Shown: positions 48,610-60,443 of the stretch, one piece after another | Position numbering within the stretch: position 1 is the first letter of the stretch | How the letters are laid out: each line of letters begins with the position of its first letter | Assembly (NCBI RefSeq): GCF_035083965.1 | Contig: NC_089724.1 | Span: forward strand, 28,395,435 to 28,459,434 | Origin: Branchiostoma lanceolatum | Lineage: Eukaryota > Chordata > Leptocardii > Amphioxiformes > Branchiostomatidae | Reading direction: 5' to 3' | Length of the DNA stretch: 64,000 nucleotides | The notes under the pieces: model-generated | Databases searched by the model: none | Seen by the model: only the letters and a program-made list of their open reading frames with translations | What the model was told of the DNA's origin: nothing | Position numbers and translations under genes: made by a program

Positions 48610-50006
48610 ATGACTATGGAGTCGATAAAGGTAAGTTGTCATTTCCTTGTTTTTTCTTCTTCAAAACATTAACCAAAAATGTTACTTTACGGGAACAGTT
48701 GGACACAAATGTTGTACTTTGACCTCCCCTGCGCCGTATCAGTTCTTTTATTTCACCTACTCTCTCTACGACTCTTTAGAGATTTCAGTTAAGGTGAAGA
48801 ACTACGCCAACATTAATTTCCCCTCATAGTTTGCCCTTATTTATTCTATAATCAACATGTTTATCTTTTGCCTGTTGTATTGTTTGTTCGTTTGTTTGTG
48901 TTTTTGTTCTCATTCCAGCATGTTTCCTTTCCTACTCTCAGCAGAGTCAGGGAGAAGCAGCCTTCTCTAGCCAGTAAGAAACTGTTTAGTCAGTTTGATG
49001 ATGTCATTATGATGATGATAATGATGATGTCAGAAGTAAGAGAAAGGAGGGGGAATGAATGATCATGATCCTATCTTGATAGCTACAACTTATACTTCAT
49101 GTGTGTGTGTGTTTATTAGCTTGTTTTAGGCCATACCAATGTGCTTTCTTGGTTCTTACATTTTTGTATCAATAGAACAGGCAGGCAAAAAAGAAAGGCA
49201 CCCCTAGTTCCTGATCAACATGGCAAACAATGTGTTTTGAACTTTTAATGCATTGCATATTGTTGAATGTAAAAAAACCATGTAACAGCTAGAGTATCAT
49301 GGAGTTGATTCATATTTTGAATGGTACATACAAGAAACAAGGAATCTGTACATGTGTGGCCTTATTCAATGAGAATTTTTGTATCTTGTCCATTATAGCA
49401 GGAAGTTTTTTTTCAAATGTCTGTGAAAGGAATTGCTTGTAATATCAGTCTCAGAGTGCACCTTTAGATTATCATTGACAAGACAAACATGAAATAACTC
49501 ACAAATTTTTTTTTAAAGAAAATTTCTTACCAAAACTGCAAATTACTATTCAACTGCAACTGTGTAATATCCACTTATGCTGAGTCAGAGACTACAAATA
49601 TTTCAGGACAGTTTGCAGTGACATTACATCACTTTAACTGTCTTTATCTGTTATTCCTTTGCAGTCTGAGGAGAGATACAGCTTCAGTCCACTGGCAGGG
49701 GACCCTGAATGCTCTTCACAGGTAAATACATGTAATATAGCAGTAACCATTATTGTCCAGTTTATTCAAAACATCATTTATCTTACAAAAGCACAGAGCC
49801 AGATGTGTAACCCATGGGAAGAAATGTCAGTTTTTCTAAAGATGCATGGTGTGTAACTTTTCTAAGCTTGTTTAAAACTGGGAGCATGTATTTATACTGA
49901 GGTCTATGACGTAGAAATGTGCTAAGGGGATCTGTTATTGTCCACTACAGTCTTTCTCCTATTGCCACTGTGAGTGTTTTTATGTGTGTTTATAAAGTGA
50001 TGTGTT

Positions 50007-50044
<38 letters not shown>

Positions 50045-53000
50045 AGTGAGCGAGTGTACATGTATGTGTTTGCTAGTTTGTGTGTGTGTGTGTGCATATG
50101 TGTGTTATTGAGTGTGTGCATGTGTGTGTATAAGTTTGTGCGTGTGTGTGTGTGAGTAAGTGTGTGTATAAGTGTGCGTGTGTATGTACTATGTATGTAT
50201 GTATAGGCTGCTGCCTGTATCTGCGTGTGTGTGTCTATATATGTGAATGAGTGTGTGCACCTGAATGTGTGCACACAAGTGTGTATGTGTGCGTGCATTG
50301 GTGTGTTTGTGTGTGTGAGTGTATGTATGTATATTTGTGCAAACATATTTGTAGGCGTAAGTTTCTGTTTGTGTTTTGCTTGTGTGAGAGTCTGGGTATG
50401 TGAGTTTGTGTGGTTATTTGTGCTTGTATGTGTGTATTTGTATCATGTATGTATGTGTATTTGTAAGATCATTGTGTTTGAACATGAATGTTTGTATGTG
50501 AGTGTGTGTGTGTGTGTGTGTGTATGTATTGTGTGTGCTTGTTTGCATGTATTATATTATGTGCATGTGTGTGTATGTGTGTGTATGTGTGTGTATATGT
50601 GTGAGGGTTTCTATTTTTTGACTTGTATTGCGTATGTATGCGTGTGTGTGTGTTAGTGTGTTTGTATGTGTGTGTATGTGTGTGTAGATGTGTTTGTGTG
50701 CGTGTGTATGTATGTATGTATGTGTGTAAGCGTGTATGCATGTTCATACTTCGCAGAATATAAGGTGTCTGTGTGTCTGTGTATGTTTCTGTGTATATGT
50801 ATGTGTATTTGTGTGTGTAAATGTATATTATGTATATGTGTGTGTGTGTGTGTCGATGTGTGTGTGATTTTTTCAAAGGTGTGTAATGTGTCTGAAGTCT
50901 AATGCAAAGAGCGTTTTACCTCCTACTTTTCAGGGAATGCAACCGGATGCTAGAATTGTCTCTACAGTAAGTTTTCTTCCAACACTTCGTTACTCTGCAA
51001 ACATCCAATACAACAAACGCTTCACCGTCTTTGCAAAGCTTAGTGTGCAAGTGATCTCAAAAAGCTATGCACTTGTCCATTAAGTAACTGTGACTGTTAT
51101 TAAGTGTTACACACCAGCTTTGCAAACATGAGACGGCGTCTGGCTATAATCCATAATATAGAGCACTACAGTTTATTATTATGACATAATCATATTTGTA
51201 AGGACAGTGACAGAATTGATGCACTTCATGTTTTCTCCCTGAAACAGGCAAGCCAAAGTTTCCGAAGATGACCTGGCCAGGTCTTCATTCAAAATTGCTG
51301 AGCTGGAGATTCTCCTCGCTGATTATAAGCTGTAAGTTTCTTTTTTCTCTCAGTCTTTATCGTTTTCTGACAATTTGATTTCTATTTGGATCTCAGGTTT
51401 CTACTATACTCACAGTAACCTTTGCACAAACCTAAATATGATAAAAACACTTGAACCTTCTGTGTTGATGAGAAAGTACATGTATGCAGTGGAATCCTTA
51501 GTAGTTTTCATTTGCAATCTCTAAACTTGTGACTGGAATGGTATTATCAATATTCTGATACATTGAGCAATTTTGTCAGCTCATTAGATGACTGACAGGA
51601 TAATCAATTGTCTATTTTAATGCACAATTGTTCTTTGATTATCATAGGCAAGCAGATGATGCCAAGGTCAGACATGAAAGGTAATATCATAAATTTGAAA
51701 CTTATTTTGTGTTCCATCTTAAAGTTTGTAGTTTATGTTCATGTGTAAACTTTAAGTTGTTTTGCAAGTTGAAATAATAGTACACCATTGCCAAATATCT
51801 ATTATGTATTGACATGATTGTGTTTTAAGCTTGGGTCAGTTCAGTTCTGAGCTGAACTAATTCCATCTGGGAATGAAAATTGTGAAGTCAAAAATATTGT
51901 GTGACTACATTCTTGGTGAACACCAATTGTCAGAATAGAGAAAATGTTTACTCAGTGTCAGTTCAATACCGGTAGGAAAAATTTTCTACCTAGCCTGACA
52001 TGAAAATCTTTTTCAAACATCTGTAACAAGTAACATGTAAGCCCTTAATTGTTGTGCCGTCTTAAAATACATATTATTTTCCATGATTTGATGAAATTTT
52101 GTATCCATTTCAAGTAATGCTTGTATTAAATCTGAATATAATTTGTTCCCAAACACAGGGAGCTCTACCAGTCTCGTGCAGACCTAGTAACGTGAGTACA
52201 GTAATAACGGACATGAAGAATTAAGGTGTAGTTTTGGCATGTCTGTGTGTCTGTCTGTGTGTGTTAACTTTCCGGATTTTGTAGTCAGCATAATTCCAGA
52301 ACCTTTGGATGGATAATATTTGGTATGTGGGTAGGTCTTGGAAAGACAAGGGTCAAGGTCCATTTTGGGCCCCCTGGAATGTGACCTTGTTGTCTGAGAT
52401 CAAACAAGTTGTTTTCTGAATTGTTGTAATTGAGGACAATTAAGTATAGACCGTGGTAGAAAACACACTTTGCCTCAGGTCATTTCTCCTGAGAAGTAAA
52501 TGCAATGGGAGTTTCAAAACAGAGGACTATTTAAAATAATTTGTAGTAAAGCATTTAATTGAATGATTTAAGAGGATTTGACTACATTCATCTTAGATAA
52601 AGTTGAAGTTGAAGAAAATCTTACATGTGAGCAGACAAATGTAAACAAGGAGGTTGATAAACATTAATACACAATGTACATTACAATTCATATAATGTGC
52701 ACTTTGTCATTTCTTTTTATCAGGGCCTTGTGTGAACTACATAAGGAAAAGATCAGGTTTGTAGATATTTTTAACAACTTAAAGTGTTTTTCTATGTAGT
52801 TTCTTGTGAACAAATACTGTAGATGTTTATATGTTTGCGAAGGTTTTATTTTTGAGGTTTTTATTGGGACCTAAAATTCTGTTGCAAAATTATAACATCA
52901 CATATTCAGTGTATTACTTAGTAAAATGACTGTATTGCAGCATTGTTTCCAACACGAGCTTAAAACACCACAAAAACCTCCTTGCACCCCCTTCTGCAAA

Positions 53001-54128
53001 ATCAAGCCCCTTGAAAGAAAAATAAATTTACAGAAGCTGTGAAAAAGCAGTGGGGTTGCGTTACCGCTTATGCCACAGGGACATGTACTGCATGTGTAAC
53101 ATGGTTTTCCAATGTTGGGTTGATATCTTTCCTTGGTATAGAAAATGTCTATTTGCTCAGATTGTTTACTCTCCAACCTTATCATCTCCCACAGGAGTGC
53201 TCAGAAGAACCGGCAGATCACTGATCTGAAGGAAAAGGTGGCCGCTCTGAAGGCAGGAGGAGACTGGTGAGTAATAGCTTCTGTGTCTTTTTGGCAACAC
53301 CTCAGGTGTGGAGGCACCTTTCATTCCCACAGTCCAGAACATTAGGAAAATCTTTTTCATCCTTAACGACCTATGATGAAGGTAGACAGTATGTGGCATC
53401 AACTTGCATGAACAACTTGGTGTTTGGCTAGAGTTGAAAGGTAACCATTGATGTTTCACTTATTTCTGGTTTCGACAGCCGAGATGTGGAAGTACAAGAG
53501 CTGAGCGAGTTTAGGATTGCGGAGCTCGAGATCCTGTTAGAGGAACAGAGGGAGTGAGTCGACTTTGTGTTTTTTTCACCAATACGAATAAAACAATATA
53601 GGACAATTACTAGTAAATCATCTCAGCGAATCCATTCACAGAAAATTTCACTGTAGTTCTAAGTAAAGCTATGATTGTATTGTTTTCCAATTGTTACTTT
53701 TCAGAAATTGACAAGAAACGTGAATTCAATATCAATTGTTACAATGAAGTATGCGCAAGAATTACCACTTAATTCAAATAAGAAACGTGAATATTTGAGA
53801 CTAAATACAAATGGTTTTATTGCAATTTCTGCTGCCCTGCAGTGACAACACCATGCTGAGAGCCAAGCTGTTGTCAGAGGAGGATAAGAGGCTGACAGCT
53901 GAGATGCTGCTGAGTTCCTCATCTACACAGGAACAACAGATGGGGAATAGTGGAGGACTTGGTCAATCTGTACTAAGAAAAGCAGGGAAAACGTTGTCAC
54001 TGATTGATAAGTTGAGGAGATCCTCTGTTCCCCGTAAACATGAGAAGGTGTTGTTCAAGATCGGCAAGAAGTTCCTTGGACTAGTGGTCGCAACAGGATC
54101 AAAAATGTTCCTGCAGAAAAATAAATAG
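48610..54128 (+). CDS. coiled-coil protein of microexons (11 exons, ~252 aa)
   Basis: Exons are 48610-48630, 48942-48973, 49665-49721, 50934-50966, 51248-51331, 51648-51680, 52159-52191, 52724-52756, 53195-53266, 53479-53553 and 53843-54128. Intron 1 is phase 0 and all other introns are phase 2, so exons 3-10 are symmetric. Four exons are exactly 33 nt. The predicted protein is charged and helical (LARSSFKIAELEILLADYK ... SEFRIAELEILLEEQRD), consistent with a coiled coil over about residues 35-190. The C-terminus is basic with a short hydrophobic stretch (KIGKKFLGLVVATG). I do not recognise the family. Alternatives at exons 2-3 shift the frame to stops, which supports this splice choice. The final AATAAATAG makes the stop overlap a poly(A)-like hexamer. 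Confidence 0.8.
49998..50880. repeat. ~0.9-kb TG-rich low-complexity tract (intron)
   Basis: Degenerate (TG)n/(TGTA)n between exons 3 and 4 of the coiled-coil gene. It generates ORFs up to 143 codons on both strands, all rejected. Long GT-rich tracts can affect splicing; that is inference. Confidence 0.95.
52235..52400. repeat. dispersed repeat monomer (intron)
   Basis: 'cataattccagaacctttgg', 'tatttggtatgtgggtaggt' and 'gtcaaggtccattttgggcc' match the monomers in HSD3B intron 3 and at 39.9-40.0 kb. Confidence 0.7.
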
Positions 54129-54655
54129 GATTTAGCTTACAATATTTGTGTCAGGTTGTATGACACAAGATTTTAACTTGCATGTAGAAAGAAAATTATA
54201 TGTATAAATGTGCAGTGTCTGCATCTGTGCATTATTTGTAAACTAGCAGAGCATGACATAGATTTTATGGAAAGATGGAAGAAGATATATATTTATATTA
54301 CCAAGTTTTATCAGATATTTTAAAAAGGATACTTTATATTCATTGTAAAGCAATTCCCATGTGATACTGTCTGTTACAAGCGATGGCTTTGCAAAAAGCC
54401 AGACAATACATGTCTTGTGAAGTGTGTACAGAGGTGTGCTGTTTTCTTGACTGATATAGTTATATGACTGATACTATTATCATACCTAATATCAAATAGG
54501 TGTTCATCAAAGTGAAAAAATGCGCTAAACTGACTATTTGAAAAAAATGCACTGGTTGCTTTAGTAGCTATTTTTCTTTTTTGATGGAAAGACAGACAAA
54601 AAACTAGAAGCCTTTAGGGTATTATTTTCGATAAAATGCAGGATATTCCCTTCCC
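54129..54655. other. 3' flank of coiled-coil gene
   Basis: Probable 3' UTR, AT-rich. No ORF or repeat is recognised before the minisatellite. Confidence 0.4.
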
Positions 54656-56190
54656 CTTAACGGCAAAAGAAATATGAAGTGGCTGCATGAATTATGCAAC
54701 CTGGGTCCTCATTAGCGTAACTGACGTTCCGTTGTAGTCACCTTTTCTAAAGCTATCTACACCTCCAATATGCCATCTATAGCATTTGCCGTAAAGATAA
54801 TATGAACTTGCTGCAACAATTATGCAAATGATGTCCTTATGAGCATAACACACATTCCATTGTATTCACCTTTTCTAAAGTCACATTCACCTCCAATACG
54901 ACATCTGTAGCATGTACCGAAAGGGAAATATGACGTTTCTGCATAGATTATGCAAATGAGGTCCTCATTAGCATTATGTACATTCCGTTGCATTCAATTT
55001 TCTAAAATGTACCTACACCTCGAATATGACATTCGTAGCATTTACAACAAAAGGAATATGGGGTTTCTGCATTAATGATGTAAATAAGGTCCTAATTGGC
55101 ATAACGCACATCCAGGTGTATTCACCTTCCCGAAAGGAACCTACACCTCCAATATGGTATCCGTACTATTTACTGTAAGGGCAATAGAAGTTTCTGTGTT
55201 GATTATGCAAATGAGGTCCTCATTAGCATAATGTTAACCCTGGTGTATTCACATTTCCTAAAGTTACCTACACTTCCAATATGGCATCTGTAGCATGTAT
55301 CATAAGGGAAATAAAAGTTTATGCAGGAATTATGAAAATTAGGTTCTCATTAGCATAATTAACATCCAGGTGATCTCACCTTTCCTAAAGGTACCTACAT
55401 CTCAAATATGGCATCCGTAGAATTTACTGTAACAAGTTTCTGCACCAATTATACAAAAGAGGTCCTCAGTTGAATAATTTATATCCAGGTGTATTCACCT
55501 GTCCTAAAGGTACCTACACGTCAAATATGACATCCGTAGCATTTACTGTAAGGGAAATACAAAATTCTGCATAAATTATGCAAATAAATGTCCTCATTAG
55601 AATAATTCATATCCAGGTGTATTAACCTTTTCTAAAGGCACCTACGCCTCAAATATGACATCCGTAGCATGTACCATAAGGGAAATATAACTTAGCATAA
55701 TGTTTGGCCAGGTGCATTCACCTTTCCTAATGGTACCTACATCTTAAAGATGACATCCGCAGCTTTTACGGTAAGGGAAATACACGTTTATGCATCAATA
55801 ATGCAAATGAGGTCCTCATTAGCATAATTCATGGCCAGGTGTGATCATCTTTCCTAAAGGTACCTGCATCTGAAATCTGACATATGCAGCTTTTCCGGTA
55901 AGGGAATTACAAGTTTATGCATAAATCATGCAAATGAGGTCCTCATAAGCATAATTTATGGCCAGGTGTGTTCGCCTTTCCTAAAGGTACCTACACCTCA
56001 AAGATGACATCCGCAGCTTTTACGGTAAGGGAAATAGAACTTCATGCATATATTATGCAAATTAGGGCCTCATTAGCATAATTTATTGTCAGGTGTATTC
56101 ACCTTTCCTATAGGTACCTACATCTCAAATATAACATCCGTGCCATGTAACATAAGGTACATATAACTTTCTGTAATACCATTAGTAGAT
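54656..56190. repeat. ~125-bp minisatellite, ~12 units
   Basis: Each unit holds 'tatgcaaatgaggtcctcat', 'tagcataa', 'ccaggtgtattcacc', 'cctaaaggtacctacacc' and 'atgacatccgtagc'. Starts of the 'ccaggtgtattcacc' motif fall about 100-130 bp apart from about 54727 to 56087. Indels vary the period. No ORF survives. Confidence 0.9.
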
Positions 56191-57340
56191 CTACCACCTC
56201 ACATCTGCTTGGTTTTAAGTCCCAGACAGGGGAAGTGTCAGAGGGCTTATGTTACAATATGACCTAGTTCTTGCTGGCACCGACAAAAAATAACCAAAAA
56301 TTCCATCAAAAAATGGCAAAATAAATCATTTTGAAGTAGTGTATGCCAAAAAAAATAATGGGGTCCTTTGGGTAAATATCTAATGCACAACTAAACCAAA
56401 TTTCAGGTCCTTAGGTTTCAACACCACGGCACTGGAGGCCATCATGTGCGACTTTTGTCTGAAAATGACCAAAAAACCTTGATAAAATCATCTTAAAAAC
56501 TTATATAAAAAAAATTAAAAAAGGGTCTAGGGGTATACACGTACTCTACCTGCATACTAAATTTCAGCTAATTTGGTCGACGGACGACCGAGAAGAAGCG
56601 ATTTGAAGATTTGACAGGAGAAGGAGAAGAAGGAGAAGAAGAAAAAACCTGACAAAAACAGTATGTTTCGTTGGCGAAACATAAAAAAAACAGGCCAGCA
56701 AAAACAATATATTCCCTCCCTGCAGAGGGAGGGGGATATAATGACACCTAGAAACCGCCAAAAATGTTTACAAATCGTCGATTTCAGCACCACTAAATGT
56801 TTATCGGTGTCAAATAGGTGAATTGTTTAGTGCAAAGATCGGGTGTGATTGCAATTGTTTATGGTAGTGTTCTGTATACTTATAAGTTCGTGCCATAGCT
56901 GGAATCTCGTTCAGTACCAAGGACATGTTGCCCTAGAAGCGTCGTTCATTCTCATGGATCAAAAGCGACGCCTAGCAATCCCAAATAAAACTGCAATCAT
57001 CTACCGCCATTACTTATATATGCAAGAACTGCATTATTCTTTGCGTCCGCCGACGTTCTTCAATATTATTTTTACATCTTCAACGCTTTGAGAATACACG
57101 GATACTATAACTACAACAAACGGACTGCTCACAATGTTTCATATAGACCGATAGTATGGCTATCCGTACGACTCAGGGTCGTGTCACAGGAATCCGTGTG
57201 TGGTGACCGCACCATTGATGGCTCCGAGGGAATTATCCTCCTATTCCAGGGAAGGTTTGGTCATACATGTCATCAAAGATGGGAACAATACGTACCAGTC
57301 ACAGAAACAGACAATGATTAAAAAAATTAAAATCTGTATG
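56191..57340. repeat. degenerate repeat-derived tract
   Basis: No gene is seen. The segment at 56540-56690 ('gtcgacggacgaccgagaag', then an A/G-rich tract and 'gtttcgttggcgaaac') resembles the end of a dispersed element. 56945-57130 is a diverged relative of 57822-57975 and 58290-58340 ('gatcaaaagcgncgcctngc', 'agaactgc'). Confidence 0.5.
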
Positions 57341-57344
57341 GTGT

Positions 57345-57640
57345 TCACGGATATCAATGACAGGTGTGTTAGTGTGTGGATAGTGTTCAGTACCGAGGAT
57401 AGGTATGTTTGTGTGTGCATAGCGTTCATTACCAAGGACAGTTATGTTTGCCTGTGTGTAGATAGTGGTCTGTACTAGTAACAGGTATGTGGATAGTGTT
57501 CAGTACCAAGGACAGGTATGTCTGTGTGTCTGACAGGTGTGGTGTGCAGCATCAAGGACATACATGTTTGTGTGTGTGTGTGTGTGTGTGTGAGTGTGTG
57601 TGTGTGTGTGTGTGAGTAGTGTTCAGCATAAAGAACAGCT
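57345..57640. repeat. minisatellite, reverse orientation of the 0.9-1.3 kb array
   Basis: Units with 'gtgttcagtaccaaggacag' and 'gtatgtttgtgtgtg' are the reverse complement of the array at 890-1345. A (TG)n run at 57571-57614 lies within it. Confidence 0.75.
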
Positions 57641-58471
57641 TTTGTTTGTGTTCAAACATGTTTGAGCGTGTGTATGTGAGTAAAAAGTGTTAAGCGCTAG
57701 AAACAGATCACTTGCTTGTGTGCGGAAAACTGGTCTGATTTAATATTGAAAGTAAGAAACTCACGAAGCATATAAATCTTGTGGCATAGGAGAAAGTATA
57801 CCTTCTGCTATAGCACCTCTATGTTGGTGGATCAAAAGCGTCGCCTGGCAATGTTTACTAGAACTGCGCAGTAGTTTGCAGTGAGCAGTCGTCAAAATCA
57901 CTTTGCTGTGCACGTTCAGCGTTTTTATAGAAATGCACGCATACTATACCGACGACTGCGCGTTGTTCATAGATAAAACAACGCGCTGGATCTCGTATCA
58001 CCTGAGGTTTCATCCAGACCGGTCGCGGGGCTGCGTTACTCTGATCTGACGTCTTTGCTACGGTTGAGATGTATTCATGATTTTATTTCTTCACTACATG
58101 TAAGGTAATGCATTATAAAATGGAATCCATATTTAACAGATTATACAAGTTGAACGCAGTCTCTGAGTGGCTGGTGTGTTGTAGTGACGACCTTTCTTAA
58201 TTTCTAGGCAGCGTGCGCTACTTCGTAATTTGATAATGATGTTTGTAAAGAATGTCTTTTTATTTGAAAATGTTACATGATTTTAGAATTCTCCTAGATC
58301 AAAGCGTCGCATAACAATGTTTACAAGAACTGCAATAGTTCGAGCTGAGGCGTCGTGTGCTTGCAAAGCACCCTGCAGTTATAGTATGGATTGCCAGGTG
58401 ACGCCTTTGACCCGTGAACATATGCATAAAAGTGGTATTGCAGAAGAATTACCTTTTACTTCTGACAAAAA

Positions 58472-58474
<3 letters not shown>

Positions 58475-58558
<84 letters not shown>

Positions 58559-58568
58559 TGTGTGTGTG
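58475..58568. repeat. (TG)n microsatellite
   Basis: Nearly pure TG over about 90 bp. Confidence 0.98.
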
Positions 58569-58599
58569 AACACGATAAGTTGCTCGAGAATGCTTGGGC

Positions 58600-60440
58600 G
58601 TGTTGGGATGCTAGAACAAGGGTGTTCGGCAGGTAAATTATGGGTGTTGGGCAGGTAATAGCAGCCATACTCACTGGATTCTGTGTAAACCTACATCGTT
58701 GTACAATGGGAGGGCAAACTGAAAAAGGCTTAATATCTACATATTATAACAAGTTAGATCTATGGACGTAAAGGCTGTATCTCCTGCGTTTGTCTTCATA
58801 TTGCACTCTTCATATTGTATTATATCAGGATGGGATCAGGAATAAGGATTGATATGGGTAGGCAAAGATGTGTAAATGTCCAATACCAGTTATGCTAGGG
58901 TCACATTTCCAGACCGGGGCCCGGCCGGGCTTTTTACGGGAATGAAAAATAAGTACAAATAAATAAATAAAATAAAAATGTGGACAAATTATGCTCATAA
59001 CTATTTTTAACGTTTTGTGTATTTTTCGTCTTTTATATCATACTTTTTGTTTCCCGCACACTGCCCGACCGGGCGCCAGTTTGGAAATGTGTCTCTAGCA
59101 TTAGTCAAAATTCTTAAAAGTGAATAAAGGGCCGTAGGTACGGAAATGAATATCTTATTTTGTGTTTGGTCTGCCATTATGACCGTCCCACGAGTAAAGG
59201 ACTCAAGTATGAAAGCTGTTACAGTAACGGCCGGGCCTTATTCATTAACTTTATAATTAAAACAGTTCTTTACGATACAAAGATATTACTACGACCATTT
59301 GACATGGCAGAAAATGTGCCACCGGCTCTGTATTTTGCCGTAATCCAATACTATAAAAATGCAATACAACACCGTACACTACAAACCCATCGTTTACACT
59401 TACTAACCCTACGGCCCCAACCACGATAGTTCCTTCCGGCTACCACCCCAGTCACCCTGCTTATCGAGTCGAACACTTCCACCTACCGGGGAACATGAAG
59501 ATTTACATTTTGCCTAAGGTATAGGTTCGTGGAACTCTAGTTTTAACAGATGTCTGATTTGTGAAAAAGTAACTGTTCTCTATCACAAGGAAATAAAACA
59601 CCAAAATGAGGTCAAGTTGGATTTATTGGAATGTTGACTCTCGAAAGGAAACTCTTCATCATTGTTTAAAGACTTAAAATCTTAAAATCCACAAACTAAG
59701 ATAAGTACGTTGATGAATGTTAGACATCCAGGTAATAAGATACGCCATAAATAGTTACTCAAGCAACTGGATAAAATTTGAAACAGTCAGACGTTTTAGA
59801 CAGCATCCGCTATCTAATCTTAGTCACTGACGAAAGATAGCGGATGCTGTCTGAAACGTCTAACTATTTCAAAATTTTATCCAGTTGCTTGAGTAACAAT
59901 TTTTGGCGTAAGATACGTACGGTTGCTGTAGTGCACAAAGTATTAGTATAGTGAAGCTATGTTTACCAGTTCTTTTGCTATTCTATCAAGATTCATCATC
60001 TCTTAGTATTGTGTTATACCAGGTACTAGCTTGATATGATATTTACTAAAGCTTTTTGATTTACTATAAACAGATTATTGAAAACAGCGAAGCTTCATTC
60101 TTTTCAAATGCGTTACAACATGACATGCTTTTCTGAGTAGCAGATTGCATTCAGTACAATATCTCTTTGATTTCTTAAAGTTGTTAGGCCGGTTTGTGTA
60201 ATGTACAATATGTTGCAGTGAGAAGCTTCATCAAATATACTTGTGTATCACATAATGACTAAGCATCAGCTGTAATATTAATAGACCATGTTACTCATCA
60301 CTCAAGTCTTTAGAATCTAACGTTATAGACCGCGTTCTGGTAGAATCGCTGAATCTGCCGGTGTCGATCCCCATTACAGTTTGTAAATCGAAAGGTATTC
60401 CTTTAAAAGACAGTCAAATTTGTTAGCTTCAATTCATGCC
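58600..60440. other. intergenic with foldback at 59738-59912
   Basis: No gene is seen. A foldback has arms of about 75 bp ('ttactcaagcaactggataa', 'agacagcatccgctatct') around a ~20-nt loop. 59511-59541 matches the terminal phrase of the 39.8-41.0 kb element. Confidence 0.6.
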
Positions 60441-60443
60441 ACT

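Noticed and set aside
49659-49721. Reading coiled-coil exon 3 as SEERYSFSPLAGDPECSS
   Set aside because: That frame hits a stop in exon 5; the LRRDTASVHWQG frame keeps phase 2 through all later exons.
49919-50902. ORFs up to 143 codons in the TG tract
   Set aside because: Same artefact; the tract lies inside an intron of the coiled-coil gene.
58317-58674. ORFs over the (TG)n run near 58.5 kb
   Set aside because: Microsatellite translation, with no splice or domain support.
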